DNA of 64,000 nucleotides from Holdemanella porci (GTDB lineage: Bacteria > Bacillota_I > Bacilli_A > Erysipelotrichales > Erysipelotrichaceae), in NCBI RefSeq assembly GCF_019052655.1, contig NZ_JAHQVB010000001.1:36397-100396 (forward strand), in the 5' to 3' direction. The notes under the pieces are model-generated. The model was not told the DNA's origin and made no database searches. It saw only the letters and a list, made by a program, of their open reading frames with translations. A program made the position numbers and the translations under genes. Below are positions 52,413-63,316 of this stretch, in pieces; within the stretch, counting starts at the first letter, position 1; each line of letters opens with the position of its first letter.

Positions 52413-53720
52413 TTATAAGATTTTTTCTAATTTATCTCTCAATAAGTAGATGTCCTTACTAGACATAAAGACGAAGGCTGCTGGAGCTAATTCTTTTAAC
52501 TTTTCAGCTGAAGCATCATCTACATCTAATAAAATCGCATTAGGACAACGATCCATTAAATCTTGAATTGTGACTGTGATTGTTTCATCTTCTCTTACGG
52601 CATTTTTAGGGAAATCCAGTAAACATACTTGATCCGCTGTATTTAAACTCTTCGCAAAGTCATCCAAGAAATATTGTAGACGTGAATAACGATCTGGTTT
52701 ATATAACGCTACGATTTTCTTTTTTGGATATTTTTTACGAACTGCATCAATCATTAGACGAATCGCTGTTGGATGGTGTGCATAGTCATCGACTAATACA
52801 CTATCCTTGACTTCATCAATCACAAATCGACGAGCGATTCCTTTGTAGTCTTGTAAGCCTTGTACAATGATATCGGCTGGCATACCTAACATATGGGCTA
52901 GCGCAAAACATCCTAAGGCATCCTGCATAAAGGCATCTCCCACTTCATTTAATTCAACGTGAGCTAGAATTTCACCATTATGCTTACAATCAAAATGCAT
53001 ACCAAATGGGCCTTGTTCTATATGAATGGCTTGATAATCATTGCCATCCTTTAAACCATATGTAGTTACTGGCACATTGTAGTGTAGATTTTTAAGGTGT
53101 TCATCATCCCCAAAGATGACAATGCTTTTTTTGACTTGGTTTGCAAAACTTTGGAATGCCGATACATAATCATCCATATCTTTATAGTAGTCAATGTGAT
53201 CCAATTCAATATTCGTGATGATCGCATAATCTGGATGATATGCCAAGAAATGTCTTTGAAATTCACAAGATTCTAATACAAAATGGTTGGCATGTTCTGG
53301 CATATAGCCATGGCCATCTCCAATTAAGTATGCACATTCATCTTGTAAAGAAAGAACTTGGCCTAAAATACCTGTTGTTGTGGACTTACCATGCGTTCCC
53401 GCAACACAGATGGAACTGTATGACTCTAATAAAATACCTAAGTATTCATTATAATAATATGTTTTTACAGTTGGATTGTCCATCGCTGCTTTCACTTCCG
53501 GATGCGTTTGATCAAAAGATAAACCAATGATCACTGTGTCATTGTCCTTGATGTTAGCAGAACTGAACGAATAGATTGGAATATGACGTGCTCTTAATCC
53601 ATCTTCTGTAAAGATATATTTATCGATATCACTACCTGTGACCTCTTTATGTTCATCATGTAAGATACATGCCAAGGCAGCCATACCTGTTCCTTTAATA
53701 CCAATAAAATGATAAGCCAT
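52413..53720 (-). CDS. murC: UDP-N-acetylmuramate--L-alanine ligase
   Basis: MurC adds the first L-Ala of the peptidoglycan stem peptide. The start at 53720 (MAYHFIGIKGTGMAALA) follows GAAGGTG. The 435 residues contain the ATP loop CVAGTHGKSTTTG, the central ligase motif TNIELDHIDYYKD and DDYAHHPTAIRLM, which distinguishes MurC from MurD/E/F. It is the last gene of the pepV-trmB-trx-SPxF-murC cluster. Confidence 0.95.
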   Translation of the reverse strand: MAYHFIGIKGTGMAALACILHDEHKEVTGSDIDKYIFTEDGLRARHIPIYSFSSANIKDNDTVIIGLSFDQTHPEVKAAMDNPTVKTYYYNEYLGILLESYSSICVAGTHGKSTTTGILGQVLSLQDECAYLIGDGHGYMPEHANHFVLESCEFQRHFLAYHPDYAIITNIELDHIDYYKDMDDYVSAFQSFANQVKKSIVIFGDDEHLKNLHYNVPVTTYGLKDGNDYQAIHIEQGPFGMHFDCKHNGEILAHVELNEVGDAFMQDALGCFALAHMLGMPADIIVQGLQDYKGIARRFVIDEVKDSVLVDDYAHHPTAIRLMIDAVRKKYPKKKIVALYKPDRYSRLQYFLDDFAKSLNTADQVCLLDFPKNAVREDETITVTIQDLMDRCPNAILLDVDDASAEKLKELAPAAFVFMSSKDIYLLRDKLEKIL

Positions 53721-53721
53721 T

Positions 53722-54390
53722 TTATTCACCTTCTTTGTCAAATAACGATTCTTGTTTGTTGGTTTCCTTTTTTGGCTTCTCTAACATTTCAGAAAGATTC
53801 ATATTTTTCTTTGATCCTTCAACCTTGTATTCAGGAATGGAATCCGCAGGCTGCATACTTGGTAAGTATGTTCCATACATTGGAGATAAGATCTTTGAGA
53901 AATCTTCATCTTCTGGTTTGTTTAACGTAATCGCATCGTGCACTTTATCAAATTCTTTTTTAGAATCTTCCACATTTCCAAAGATTGGAGAAATGACTGG
54001 TTGATAATCTAAATCTTCGGCAACACGACGTACTTTTACGGATTTATGACGATCATATTTATACACTTTTTGTTTCGGTTTTGCCTCTTCTTGCGCAATC
54101 GAATCGACATCTAAGCCTTGGAAAATTGTTGTTTTCTTAGGCTTAGGTTGAATAATCGCCTTTTCAAAAATAGGAGAATTCATAAAGTTTTCAGGATCCG
54201 TTTCAATAGAGCTTTCTGCTTCCTTTAAAATTGGCTCTGGCTTTACAACTTCTTCTTCTTGAACTTGTGGCTCTGCAACAACAGGTTCAGGTGTTACTTC
54301 TTCTTGTTTCGCAGGTTCTTCTACGACTTCTTCTTCATCGTCTTCTTCAACATCTTCATTGAAGATCGCATGCATTAAATCCTTTAACAT
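53722..54390 (-). CDS. Acidic disordered protein with three SPxF/SPxY motifs, unknown function
   Basis: I do not recognise this 222-residue protein. It has a short hydrophobic start (MLKDLMHAIF), a Glu/Val/Pro-rich acidic stretch (about 13-60) and three copies of a short motif: NSPIFEK (about 72), ISPIFGN (about 133) and LSPMYGT (about 168). Between them are basic patches (KPKKTTIFQG, DRHKSVKVRRV). The layout suggests a scaffold that displays short linear motifs. It overlaps the thioredoxin gene and ends 1 nt before murC, where Bacillus has ytpQ/ytpR and the DNA translocase gene sftA. A cell-division or wall link is only suggested by position. Confidence 0.7.
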   Translation of the reverse strand: MLKDLMHAIFNEDVEEDDEEEVVEEPAKQEEVTPEPVVAEPQVQEEEVVKPEPILKEAESSIETDPENFMNSPIFEKAIIQPKPKKTTIFQGLDVDSIAQEEAKPKQKVYKYDRHKSVKVRRVAEDLDYQPVISPIFGNVEDSKKEFDKVHDAITLNKPEDEDFSKILSPMYGTYLPSMQPADSIPEYKVEGSKKNMNLSEMLEKPKKETNKQESLFDKEGE

Positions 54391-54722
54391 ATTTCCTTCT
54401 CACTTTCTATTGTCTGATTCAGAAATGCTTCTATTTCTTCTTTTGTCTTGCGAAGTGTAGAAACAAATCTTGATATTTCTTTTCCATCCTTGAAACATAT
54501 AAAGCTAGGAATACCCATCACTTCATATTCAATCGCAATATCCATACAATGATCACGATTTAAAGAATAGAACTGTAAATCACTAAATTGCTCTTCAATT
54601 TCAGGCAAGAAAGGTTTGATGTACATACAGTCTGGACACCAAAATGCCGTAAACATCATCACTTGAATGCCTGAATTTGTTAATGCGTTTAAAAATTCAT
54701 CTTTATTACGAAGTTCAGTCAT
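54384..54722 (-). CDS. Thioredoxin-like protein with WCPDC active site
   Basis: The start at 54722 (MTELRNKDEFLNAL) has GGAG 8 nt upstream. The 112 residues form a thioredoxin fold with FTAFWCPDCMYIKPFL (Cys29, Cys32) and the cis-Pro motif MGIPSFICF. The CPDC site differs from the CGPC of general thioredoxins and is like B. subtilis YtpP-type proteins that occupy this genomic place. It overlaps trmB by 8 nt. Confidence 0.87.
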   Translation of the reverse strand: MTELRNKDEFLNALTNSGIQVMMFTAFWCPDCMYIKPFLPEIEEQFSDLQFYSLNRDHCMDIAIEYEVMGIPSFICFKDGKEISRFVSTLRKTKEEIEAFLNQTIESEKEIC

Positions 54723-55356
54723 GTGCATATCTCCAAACACAACGATAAATTGGTTGACCTAAAGAAATGAATTTTTGTTCATATTCTGTAATCGCATCTT
54801 CATCATGTTTTTCACGACGATAATCTACACTGATTTCAACCATCTTAAAACCAGCATTTTGAAATTCAATCAAGCTATACTCAAATAAAGCACTGTTATC
54901 GGTTTTCATTTGGATTTCACCATTGAAAGATAAAATACGCTTGTATTGATCTAAAAAAGTAGCGCTGGATAAACGTCTTTTCGCATAGCGCTTTTTAGGC
55001 CATGGATCCGAGAAATTCAAATGGATCACATCCACTTCACGCGGACCAAACCATTCTCCAATGGAACTCGCATCTTCTTGAATCAGTTTCAAACGTTTCT
55101 TTTCTGTATCCTCATCGTATTTTTTTGCGGCAATACCTGCAGCACTCTCATTCTTTTCAATCGCAATAAATCCAGTATCTGGATACATCTTAGCCATATC
55201 TAAAGAATAGTTTCCTTTACCACATCCAATTTCGATATGTAAAGTATCTGTATCCAATAGCTTTTTCCAGTTTCCTGCTTGTTTAGATGGTTCTTTTACT
55301 AAACAACTCGCAGTAGGCAAATAGTCTGTTGCCCACTTTACTTTACGCATTCTCAT
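54715..55356 (-). CDS. trmB: tRNA (guanine-N7-)-methyltransferase
   Basis: TrmB makes m7G46 in tRNA. The start at 55356 (MRMRKVKWATDYL) agrees with the family N-terminus and lies 1 nt after the pepV stop, so re-initiation is likely. The 213 residues contain the SAM motif IEIGCGKGNY, HLNFSDPWPKKRYAKRRL and TDNSALFEYSL. Confidence 0.94.
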   Translation of the reverse strand: MRMRKVKWATDYLPTASCLVKEPSKQAGNWKKLLDTDTLHIEIGCGKGNYSLDMAKMYPDTGFIAIEKNESAAGIAAKKYDEDTEKKRLKLIQEDASSIGEWFGPREVDVIHLNFSDPWPKKRYAKRRLSSATFLDQYKRILSFNGEIQMKTDNSALFEYSLIEFQNAGFKMVEISVDYRREKHDEDAITEYEQKFISLGQPIYRCVWRYAHD

Positions 55357-55357
55357 A

Positions 55358-56746
55358 TTAGCTGCACAATGCCACGATCGCATCGGCATAAATACAGATA
55401 GCTTGTAATAAGTTATCTAATTTAATACCTTCATCGCGTTGGTGACATCCTCCTACAAAAGCATCGGTTTCTATCACTTCATTTGGAAGTTCTGGTCCAT
55501 AAGATACAAAATTTTCAAATTTACGAGCATACGTTCCACCACCAATTGTGATTGGACAAGAGAAAGTATCTCCTGTGTATTTTTGGTAGACACTCATTAA
55601 ATCTTTCACTAAACGAGAATCTGGGTCTACGAATAATGGTGTTGAATCTCCACGATTTTCTGCTTTGATATTTGAAGTCAAGTTTGCACAAGTTGCATCA
55701 AATTTTGACATGATTTCATCGGCATTTGTATCATTTGGATAACGAATATCAATTAAGATGTCTGTTTCATTGTTTTCCATATTGACAATACCCGTATTCA
55801 TTGTCAAGAAAGACATATATAAACCATCTTTTTCAATACCTACTGGTTTACCCATCCAGTCTTTTAGTAAGAAATATAAATCTTTTGAAAGTTGATCATT
55901 ATAGGCTTCACCAATAAAGTTCAACAATAAGACGGCGGCATTTACACCATTATATGGCATAGCTGCATGCGCAAATGCACCATCAATATGTAAAGTTACA
56001 CCATCTTCACTTCTTTTGATGGAACCCTTAACGCCTTGCGTAGCACAATAAAATTTAAATAAATCTTCTTGTTGATAACTCATGACATCCACTGTGACAT
56101 CAGCTTTACCAATCACGATATTTGGACGGCTTCCCGCATGAAGTTTCTTGATGACAGTTGCATCACTACTTACTAAGCCAACATGTAAGCCACCTTTTTC
56201 ACCATAAATAACTGGGAAATTGGCATCTGGTACAAATCCCATTTGTGGAACTTCGGCATGATCAACATAGTAGTTCATACATTCCATACCTGATTCTTCA
56301 TCGCATCCCGTAATCAACATGACTCTTTTTTTCAAAGGAATGTTTAAGTCACGAATCATCTTTAATGCATAGTATCCAGCTAATGCAGGACCTTTATCAT
56401 CCATAACACCACGTCCAAAGATGTAGCCATTTTCTAATGTTACTTTTAAAGGATCTTTTGTCCATCCTTCGCCTAGTGGCACAATGTCCAAGTGTCCTAA
56501 AACACCAAATGTTTCTTCTCCTTGACCATATTCAACAACGCCTGCATATCCATCAATGTCTTTGGTTTCAAAGCCATCACGCTTAGCCATATCTAACATG
56601 GCATCCAATACGTCACGACAGTTTTTTCCAAAAGGAGCATTTTCAGCTTTCGTTGATTCATCACGAACACTTTCATATGATACAAGTGTATTTAAGTCTT
56701 TTAAGAAATCGTCTTTATATTTAAGTACTTCTGTATTAAAATCCAT
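55358..56746 (-). CDS. pepV: M20-family dipeptidase PepV
   Basis: PepV is a zinc dipeptidase acting on cytoplasmic dipeptides. The ATG at 56746 (MDFNTEVLKYK) follows GAGGTG; a GTG 9 nt upstream overlaps the ribosome site. The 462 residues contain LGHLDIVPLGEGW, GRGVMDDKGPALAG, GCDEESGMECM and TIGGGTYAR. The ligand-bearing motifs are intact. It is the first gene of the cluster ending with murC. Confidence 0.93.
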   Translation of the reverse strand: MDFNTEVLKYKDDFLKDLNTLVSYESVRDESTKAENAPFGKNCRDVLDAMLDMAKRDGFETKDIDGYAGVVEYGQGEETFGVLGHLDIVPLGEGWTKDPLKVTLENGYIFGRGVMDDKGPALAGYYALKMIRDLNIPLKKRVMLITGCDEESGMECMNYYVDHAEVPQMGFVPDANFPVIYGEKGGLHVGLVSSDATVIKKLHAGSRPNIVIGKADVTVDVMSYQQEDLFKFYCATQGVKGSIKRSEDGVTLHIDGAFAHAAMPYNGVNAAVLLLNFIGEAYNDQLSKDLYFLLKDWMGKPVGIEKDGLYMSFLTMNTGIVNMENNETDILIDIRYPNDTNADEIMSKFDATCANLTSNIKAENRGDSTPLFVDPDSRLVKDLMSVYQKYTGDTFSCPITIGGGTYARKFENFVSYGPELPNEVIETDAFVGGCHQRDEGIKLDNLLQAICIYADAIVALCS

Positions 56747-56785
56747 AATTTTCACCTCTACCCAACTATTTTACCACATAGTCAA

Positions 56786-56813
56786 GAAAAAAGAACTCGT
56801 TTTTAACGAGTTC
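56786..56813 (-). terminator. Terminator after pnp
   Basis: On the minus strand a 9-bp stem (GAACTCGTT and its complement, 56793-56801 with 56805-56813) is followed by six T's. Confidence 0.88.
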
Positions 56814-56820
56814 CTAACTT

Positions 56821-58962
56821 TTACGCTTCTGTTTTTTCTTCTTCTGTTTTAGGTTTTGGAAGTAAAGCTTTTGCACTTACATTGATACGACCCTTATTGT
56901 CGATTTCTGTAACCTTAACATCGATGATATCGCCAAGTTTTAACACGTCTTCTACTTTATCTACACGGTGGTGAGAAATCTTAGAAATGTGTAATAAACC
57001 ATCTGTATTACCAAACAAGTTCACGAAAGCACCGAATTTTTCAAGACGAACAACTTTAGCTGCATATACATCTCCAACTTTGGCAACACGTACGATGTCA
57101 CTAATCATTTGTTTCGCCTTTTCGATTGTATCGTAATCATTGTGGTAGATGACTACTTTTCCATCATCATCAATATCAATTTTTACATTGTCACATTGTG
57201 CAATGATTTCGTTGATCATTTTTCCACCAGGTCCGATTACATCTTTAATCTTATCTGGATCAATGTTCATCATCGCAATCTTAGGTGCATATGGACTCAA
57301 TTGTTCTCTTGGACTTGAGATACATGCCAACATGTTATCTAAGATTTCTAAACGTGCCTTGTGAGCTTGTGCCAATGCTTCTTCGAAGATATTTTTAGTA
57401 ATACCTGTTACTTTGATATCCATCTGTAAAGCTGTGATACCATTTTTCGTTCCGGCAACCTTAAAGTCCATATCTCCAAAGTGGTCTTCCATACCTTGGA
57501 TATCTGTTAAAACAGTATATTTACCTGAATTATCATCCATGATCAATCCCATCGCAATTCCCGCAACAGGTGCTTTGATTGGAACACCAGCAGCCATTAA
57601 AGACATTGTTCCTGCACAAATACTTGCCTGAGAACTAGATCCGTTACTTTCCATAACATCCGCTACTGTACGAATTGTATATGGGAATTCATCTACACTT
57701 GGTAACACTTGAGCTAAAGCTCTTTCACCTAAGGCACCATGGCCAATTTCACGACGTCCTGGATTTCCCATACGTCCAGTTTCACCAACACAATATGGTG
57801 GGAAGTTATAGTGGTGCATGAAACGTTTTGAATCGACAACAGTTAAGTCATCGATAATCTGGTTGTCATTTAATGCACCCAATGTAGTTGTAGATAATAC
57901 CTGTGTTTCTCCACGAGTAAATAAAGCCGAACCATGAACACGAGGAAGTAAATCCACTTGTGAGTTCAATGGACGGATTTCATCGATTTGACGGCCATCT
58001 GGACGTACTTTGTCTTCAATGATCAAACGACGTACTTCGTCTGCTTCAATACCACGACAGATTTCACGAGCTTGTTTCACCGCATTGTTTTGATCTTTTT
58101 CAGATTCATATTCTTTGTTTGCGATCATTTGGGCTGCTTCATCTGTTAAATCATCAATTTTTCCGTAACGCTCTAATTTTTCTTTAATCGATACAGCTGC
58201 ACGAATTTGTGCTTCAAAGTTTGCACGAACTTCACTATTGATTGTTTCATCTACAGCATACAATTCAATTTCACGTTTTTCTTTACCACAAGCGGCTACG
58301 ATTTCTTCTTGGAATGCACATAATTTTTTGATTTGTTCATGTCCAAACATCAATGCCGCAAGCATATCTTCTTCGCTAACTTCTTTAGCACCAGCTTCAA
58401 CCATGTTTAAAGCTTGTGCAGTACCCGCAACAGTTAAATCGATATCACTTTCTTCCATTTGAGCCACTGTAGGGTTGGCAACCAATTCTCCATTGATACG
58501 TCCAACTTTAACACCTGCGATTGGTCCATTGAATGGAATATCTGAAATACATAATGCCAATGAAGCACCAAACATAGCTGCCATTTCAGGACTTGCATCT
58601 TGATCTACACTTAATACCGTGTTGACAACCTGTACTTCATTACGGAATCCTTCCGCAAATAAAGGGCGGATTGGACGGTCGATCATACGCGCTGTTAATG
58701 TCGCATGTTCGCTTGGTCTTCCTTCACGACGTAAAAATCCTCCTGGAATTTTTCCAACAGAATATAATTTTTCTTCAAAACTTACTGTCAAAGGGAAAAA
58801 GTCAATCCCTTCTTTTGCCTGGTTTGATGCACATGCAGTTGATAAAGTCACCGTATCTCCATAACGGATAATAACGGCTCCATCAGCCTGTTTTGCGATT
58901 TCACCAGTTTCTACTGTGATCCCCCGACCACAAAAATCTAAATGAAACTCTTGTTTCGCCAT
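56821..58962 (-). CDS. pnp: Polyribonucleotide nucleotidyltransferase
   Basis: PNPase degrades RNA 3' to 5' by phosphorolysis. The 713 residues hold two RNase PH domains ([37 protein letters not shown]), a KH domain ([11 protein letters not shown]) and an S1 domain ([21 protein letters not shown]). GAGGTG precedes the ATG. rpsO is directly upstream, the widespread rpsO-pnp order, but a terminator lies between them. Confidence 0.97.
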   Translation of the reverse strand: MAKQEFHLDFCGRGITVETGEIAKQADGAVIIRYGDTVTLSTACASNQAKEGIDFFPLTVSFEEKLYSVGKIPGGFLRREGRPSEHATLTARMIDRPIRPLFAEGFRNEVQVVNTVLSVDQDASPEMAAMFGASLALCISDIPFNGPIAGVKVGRINGELVANPTVAQMEESDIDLTVAGTAQALNMVEAGAKEVSEEDMLAALMFGHEQIKKLCAFQEEIVAACGKEKREIELYAVDETINSEVRANFEAQIRAAVSIKEKLERYGKIDDLTDEAAQMIANKEYESEKDQNNAVKQAREICRGIEADEVRRLIIEDKVRPDGRQIDEIRPLNSQVDLLPRVHGSALFTRGETQVLSTTTLGALNDNQIIDDLTVVDSKRFMHHYNFPPYCVGETGRMGNPGRREIGHGALGERALAQVLPSVDEFPYTIRTVADVMESNGSSSQASICAGTMSLMAAGVPIKAPVAGIAMGLIMDDNSGKYTVLTDIQGMEDHFGDMDFKVAGTKNGITALQMDIKVTGITKNIFEEALAQAHKARLEILDNMLACISSPREQLSPYAPKIAMMNIDPDKIKDVIGPGGKMINEIIAQCDNVKIDIDDDGKVVIYHNDYDTIEKAKQMISDIVRVAKVGDVYAAKVVRLEKFGAFVNLFGNTDGLLHISKISHHRVDKVEDVLKLGDIIDVKVTEIDNKGRINVSAKALLPKPKTEEEKTEA

Positions 58963-59007
58963 TTTTTCACCTCAATCATACTTTTATATTCTATCAAATA
59001 AATGCAT

Positions 59008-59035
59008 AAAAAAAAAGTAATCTTTTCGATTACTT
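59008..59035 (-). terminator. Terminator after rpsO
   Basis: On the minus strand AAGTAATC/GATTACTT with a short loop is followed by nine T's. It spans the rpsO stop codon. Confidence 0.88.
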
Positions 59036-59296
59036 TCTTAAACCTAATTTAGCGATCAATGCTTTGTAACGGTCTAAATCTTTACCCTTCAAGTAAGCTA
59101 ACAATTTTTTACGACGACCAACTTTTTTCATCAATCCACGTTGTGAGTGGTAATCGTGTTTGTGTTCTTTGAAGTGTTCAGTTAAACGGTTGATTTCTTC
59201 AGTCAATACAGCGATTTGAACTTCAGGAGAACCTGTGTCACCTTCGTGTACTGCATACTCTTGCATAATTGCTTGTTTTTCAGATTTTAATAACAT
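59030..59296 (-). CDS. rpsO: 30S ribosomal protein S15
   Basis: S15 binds the central domain of 16S rRNA early in 30S assembly. The 88 residues show [31 protein letters not shown] and [16 protein letters not shown] precedes the ATG. It has its own promoter and a structured leader of about 75 nt, which may allow S15 feedback control. Confidence 0.97.
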   Translation of the reverse strand: MLLKSEKQAIMQEYAVHEGDTGSPEVQIAVLTEEINRLTEHFKEHKHDYHSQRGLMKKVGRRKKLLAYLKGKDLDRYKALIAKLGLRK

Positions 59297-59407
59297 TTTT
59301 CTTCCTCCATGTATATTAGTCCTTTTCTACCGAGCGAAAGGTTGGAAGTTTCCAGACTCTCAGTACAAAAGCTATTAAATGATATCATTCTATCATCATA
59401 AAATCAA
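59297..59407 (-). promoter_or_regulatory. Promoter and structured leader of rpsO
   Basis: On the minus strand TTGATT (59402-59407), 17 bp, TATCAT (59379-59384) lies at the end of hemW. The leader can fold a CTGAG/CTCGG stem enclosing a TGGA/TCCA hairpin ahead of the ribosome site. Structured rpsO leaders bind S15 in several bacteria; this one is only a candidate. Confidence 0.45.
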
Positions 59408-60464
59408 CTAGAATCGTATTTAATATTTCAAGTCCAGCATCATTTAAATAGATACATTCCCCTTCAAAACAAAAATACTCATGATACGTATCTAATACAG
59501 TGGCATAATGATTTTTAAAATCATTCTGATATTTCAAATTCCATTCTCTTATATTCAATCCAAACTTTGTACGCAATGCCATCATGATCGCATCCATACC
59601 TCGTTCAGATAGTGGTTCAGGAATATATGTAGAACAAGGACCCTCCAAACAATACTGCTTTAAACTTGTCGTATTATCATAACGAATGCCATCAATTCTT
59701 CCACTTGCGCCACAGCCAAAGCCATAGAAGTCTTTATCTTGCCAATAGGCTAAATTGTGTTTGGAATAATAGCCTGGCTTACAAAAGCTAGAAATCTCAT
59801 AATGAATATACCCAGCTGCTTCAAGTGTTTTCGTAATGTATTCAAACATATCCGCTTCAAGATCTGGATCACAAGGCTCTACACCTGTCTTTCCAAATAT
59901 TGAATTTTCTTCGATCTGTAAAGAATAGATGGATAAGTGTGGTATATCTAAACTTAAAAATGTAAAAATATCTCTTTTCACATCTTCCATTGTTTGATTG
60001 GGAAGTCCAAAAATTAAATCAATGGAGAAATTATGAATACCACTTTCTTGAATCCATCGAATCACATTCTTAGCCTGATTGGATGTATGTCTTCTTCGAC
60101 AGACTTTCAATAGATCATCATTAAAGCTTTGTACACCCAAACTAATACGGTTGACTCCCAAAGAAACATAAGATGCTAGTTTTTCTTCATCTAAGGATTC
60201 GGGATTGCATTCTACAGTAAATTCATCAATACTTGATGGAAAGCCATTTCTTATCGATGCAAAATCATCCAAACTCAATACACTTGGTGTGCCTCCACCA
60301 AAATAAAGAGTATGAAGATTTGAAATCTTATACTCTTGAATTTCTTGCATTAACTTTTCTTTCCAACTTGAAAAGAATTGTTCATTTTTTTGAATACGGA
60401 CAAAATCACAATACGCACATATCGAATCACAGAACGGAATATGTACATAGGCTGATGGTACCAT
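59385..60464 (-). CDS. hemW: Radical SAM heme chaperone HemW-like protein
   Basis: This HemW/CPDH-like radical SAM protein is often mis-annotated as coproporphyrinogen III oxidase HemN. The 359 residues have the cluster motif FCDSICAYCDF (CxxxCxxC), GGGTPSVL, the SAM-binding VECNPES, and GVQSFND with IDLIFGLPNQT. Its ATG overlaps the lepA stop codon, the usual lepA-hemW pair in Firmicutes. Confidence 0.9.
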   Translation of the reverse strand: MVPSAYVHIPFCDSICAYCDFVRIQKNEQFFSSWKEKLMQEIQEYKISNLHTLYFGGGTPSVLSLDDFASIRNGFPSSIDEFTVECNPESLDEEKLASYVSLGVNRISLGVQSFNDDLLKVCRRRHTSNQAKNVIRWIQESGIHNFSIDLIFGLPNQTMEDVKRDIFTFLSLDIPHLSIYSLQIEENSIFGKTGVEPCDPDLEADMFEYITKTLEAAGYIHYEISSFCKPGYYSKHNLAYWQDKDFYGFGCGASGRIDGIRYDNTTSLKQYCLEGPCSTYIPEPLSERGMDAIMMALRTKFGLNIREWNLKYQNDFKNHYATVLDTYHEYFCFEGECIYLNDAGLEILNTILVDFMMIE

Positions 60465-62266
60465 TAGTCGTCATCCATACTTAAAACGGCCATGAAGGCT
60501 TCTTGAGGAATCTCTACCGATCCAACCATCTTCATACGTTTCTTTCCTTCTTTTTGTTTCTCTAACAATTTCTTTTTACGCGAGATATCTCCACCATAAC
60601 ATTTTGCCAATACGTTTTTACGCAATGCCTTAATGTTTGTACGTGCAATGATCTTTCCACCAATGGCTGCCTGCACAGGAATTTCAAATTGCTGCTTAGG
60701 AATCAAGTCTTTTAATTTTACGGCCATCGCATTACCGCGGTTGTACGCAAAATCTCTAAAGACAATCGTAGATAGGGCATCGACGATCTGTCCATTTAAT
60801 AAAATATCCATCTTTACTAGACTGCTTGTACGGTATCCACTAAATTCATAGTCAAAACTAGCATATCCTTTTGTACAAGATTTCATCTTATCAAAGAAAT
60901 CATAAATAATTTCACTTAATGGCATTTGGTAAACCATCATCATACGAACATCATCTAAAACTTGAAGGTCTACATATTCACCACGTTTTTTCTGACAAAG
61001 ATCCATCATCGGACCCACAAATTCTTTTGGCACCATGATGTCACACTTCACATATGGTTCCTCAATATGATCCACTTTTTGAGGTTCTGGTAAAGCCGAT
61101 GGGTTATCAATTTCTTCCATAGTACCATCTGTTTTATAGACATGATAAATTACGGAAGGACTTGTTGCGATCAAACTAAGATTGTATTCACGCTCTAAAC
61201 GCTCTTCAACTACGTCCATATGTAATAAGCCTAAGAATCCGCATCGGAATCCAAACCCTAAAGCTTGTGATGTTTCCGGTTCATAGTGTAGAGCCGCATC
61301 GTTTAATTTTAATTTGGACAATGCTTCTTTTAAGTCGTCATAACGCGCATTGTCTACAGGATACAAACCACAATATACCATTGGATGCATTTCACGATAT
61401 CCAGATAGTGGCTCACTTGCAGGATTGGATGCAACTGTAATCGTATCACCGACACGAACATCTTCAATGTTTTTAATGGCTGCACTGACCCATCCTACAT
61501 CTCCACAGTTCAACTGGTCTTCCACAACTTCTTTTGGTGTACGAACACCCACTTCTGTGACTTCATATTCAGCGCCGGTTGCCATAAAGCGAATCTTATC
61601 TTTTGGTTTGATTGTTCCATTCTTTACCGATACAAACGCAATGATTCCACGATAGGAATCATAGAAAGAGTCAAAGACTAAAGCTTGTGTTGATGCTTCT
61701 TTATCCCCTTTTGGACTTGGTAATTTATGCACGATTTCTTCTAGCACTTTATCCACATTCAATCCCGATTTAGCACTGATTTCAACCGCTTCACTACAAT
61801 CTAATCCAATCAAGTCTTCAATTTCTTTTTTTACAACTTCCGGTTGGGCACTAGGAAGATCCACCTTATTTAATACAGGCAAGATTTCCAAGTCGTTTTC
61901 TAATGCCAAATATACATTAGCTAAAGTCTGTGCTTGTACGCCTTGAGCTGCATCGACAACTAAGATAGCCCCATCACAAGCCGCTAAAGAGCGAGACACT
62001 TCATATGTAAAGTCGACATGGCCTGGTGTATCAATAAGATGGAACAAATAGTCTTGTCCATTTTTGGCATGATATACAAGCTGTACGGCATTTAATTTAA
62101 TGGTGATACCACGCTCTCTTTCTAGATCCATTGAATCTAGAATCTGATCTTTCATTTCACGCTTTTCTACCGTATCTGTAAGTTCTAAGATACGATCGGC
62201 TAACGTACTTTTTCCGTGGTCAATATGTGCAATGATGCAAAAATTTCGAACATTCTTTTGATCCAT
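60464..62266 (-). CDS. lepA: Elongation factor 4 (LepA)
   Basis: LepA is a ribosome-bound GTPase that affects initiation and back-translocation. The 600 residues contain [15 protein letters not shown] (G1), [19 protein letters not shown] and the LepA-specific C-terminal domain ([26 protein letters not shown]). It lies between fmt and hemW, 10 bp after fmt. Confidence 0.97.
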   Translation of the reverse strand: MDQKNVRNFCIIAHIDHGKSTLADRILELTDTVEKREMKDQILDSMDLERERGITIKLNAVQLVYHAKNGQDYLFHLIDTPGHVDFTYEVSRSLAACDGAILVVDAAQGVQAQTLANVYLALENDLEILPVLNKVDLPSAQPEVVKKEIEDLIGLDCSEAVEISAKSGLNVDKVLEEIVHKLPSPKGDKEASTQALVFDSFYDSYRGIIAFVSVKNGTIKPKDKIRFMATGAEYEVTEVGVRTPKEVVEDQLNCGDVGWVSAAIKNIEDVRVGDTITVASNPASEPLSGYREMHPMVYCGLYPVDNARYDDLKEALSKLKLNDAALHYEPETSQALGFGFRCGFLGLLHMDVVEERLEREYNLSLIATSPSVIYHVYKTDGTMEEIDNPSALPEPQKVDHIEEPYVKCDIMVPKEFVGPMMDLCQKKRGEYVDLQVLDDVRMMMVYQMPLSEIIYDFFDKMKSCTKGYASFDYEFSGYRTSSLVKMDILLNGQIVDALSTIVFRDFAYNRGNAMAVKLKDLIPKQQFEIPVQAAIGGKIIARTNIKALRKNVLAKCYGGDISRKKKLLEKQKEGKKRMKMVGSVEIPQEAFMAVLSMDDD

Positions 62267-62276
62267 AGATTCCCCC

Positions 62277-63206
62277 CTACTCTACAATATTTCCGACTAA
62301 GTTACGACCCTGTCCATTAAAGAAGCTTGCACAATCCATGACTGGCTTTCCTTCCATTTGACAAGTTTCAATCACAAGTGTACCTGTATGAAGTCCAATA
62401 CCTAGCTTGTTTTTACCAATCTTGACTAAAGAGGCAAACGAATTCTCTTCATTTAAATAACTTGCCTTTAAGATTTTAAATTTCTTTCCTTTTAATAATA
62501 CATAAGCACCTGGTGCATCTGAAAAAGCACGAATTTGATTCAAGATATGTTCATCATCCTGATTTAAATCAATATGCTCTTCTTCTTTGGATAAGACAGG
62601 AGAGAATACAACTTGACTCTCATCTTGTTCGACATAGACCGCCTTACCTGAACAAATCTCTTCAAAATGAGAAAGCAATAATTCTCCAGCACAAATGGCC
62701 ATTTTATCAAATAAAGATGTAGAATTGTCTTCAGGCAATATTTCAATTTCCTTTTGAGCTAAAACAGGTCCCGCATCCATTTTAGGTGCCATTTTCATCA
62801 ATGACATTCCACTTACTTTATCACCATTCCAAATAGCTCTTTGGATAGGGGCTCCCCCTCTATATTTAGGAAGCAAAGAACCGTGAAGGTTCACACAACC
62901 ATACTTTGGAAGATCTAAGACTTCCTTAGGAACAATTTGTCCATAAGCACATGTCACAATTAAATCAGGGGCAAAATCAAGAATCGTTTGATAGTCTGAC
63001 TTAATTTTAACAGGCTGAAATACAGGAATGTCATATTCTAAAGCCACTTCTTTGACTTCTGAATAGATTAGCTGTTGTTTTCTACCCTTTTTCTTATCCG
63101 GCTGTGTTACCACCAAGCCTACATGTATATCGTTTTCTAACATTGTTTTTAATACGACACTAGCAATTTTGGGTGTTCCCATAAAAATAATGCGTCTATT
63201 TTCCAT
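62277..63206 (-). CDS. fmt: Methionyl-tRNA formyltransferase
   Basis: Fmt formylates initiator Met-tRNA with 10-formyl-tetrahydrofolate. The 309 residues contain [34 protein letters not shown] and the catalytic Asn-His-Asp set. The C-terminal domain is present. A TATAAT box on the minus strand (63229-63234) precedes it. The usual neighbour def is absent here. Confidence 0.95.
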   Translation of the reverse strand: MENRRIIFMGTPKIASVVLKTMLENDIHVGLVVTQPDKKKGRKQQLIYSEVKEVALEYDIPVFQPVKIKSDYQTILDFAPDLIVTCAYGQIVPKEVLDLPKYGCVNLHGSLLPKYRGGAPIQRAIWNGDKVSGMSLMKMAPKMDAGPVLAQKEIEILPEDNSTSLFDKMAICAGELLLSHFEEICSGKAVYVEQDESQVVFSPVLSKEEEHIDLNQDDEHILNQIRAFSDAPGAYVLLKGKKFKILKASYLNEENSFASLVKIGKNKLGIGLHTGTLVIETCQMEGKPVMDCASFFNGQGRNLVGNIVE

Positions 63207-63255
63207 AATATCACTCCAATACTAGAGTATTATAGCGTATTTTTTTGAAGTTGTG

Positions 63256-63284
63256 TTGCAATAAATCAGAAATTTTGCTATAAT
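63256..63284 (+). promoter_or_regulatory. Promoter of rpsT
   Basis: TTGCAA (63256-63261), 17 bp, TGC-extended TATAAT (63279-63284). Confidence 0.72.
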
Positions 63285-63316
63285 CCATTTGCAATTTATG
63301 TCAGGAGGTGCACTTC

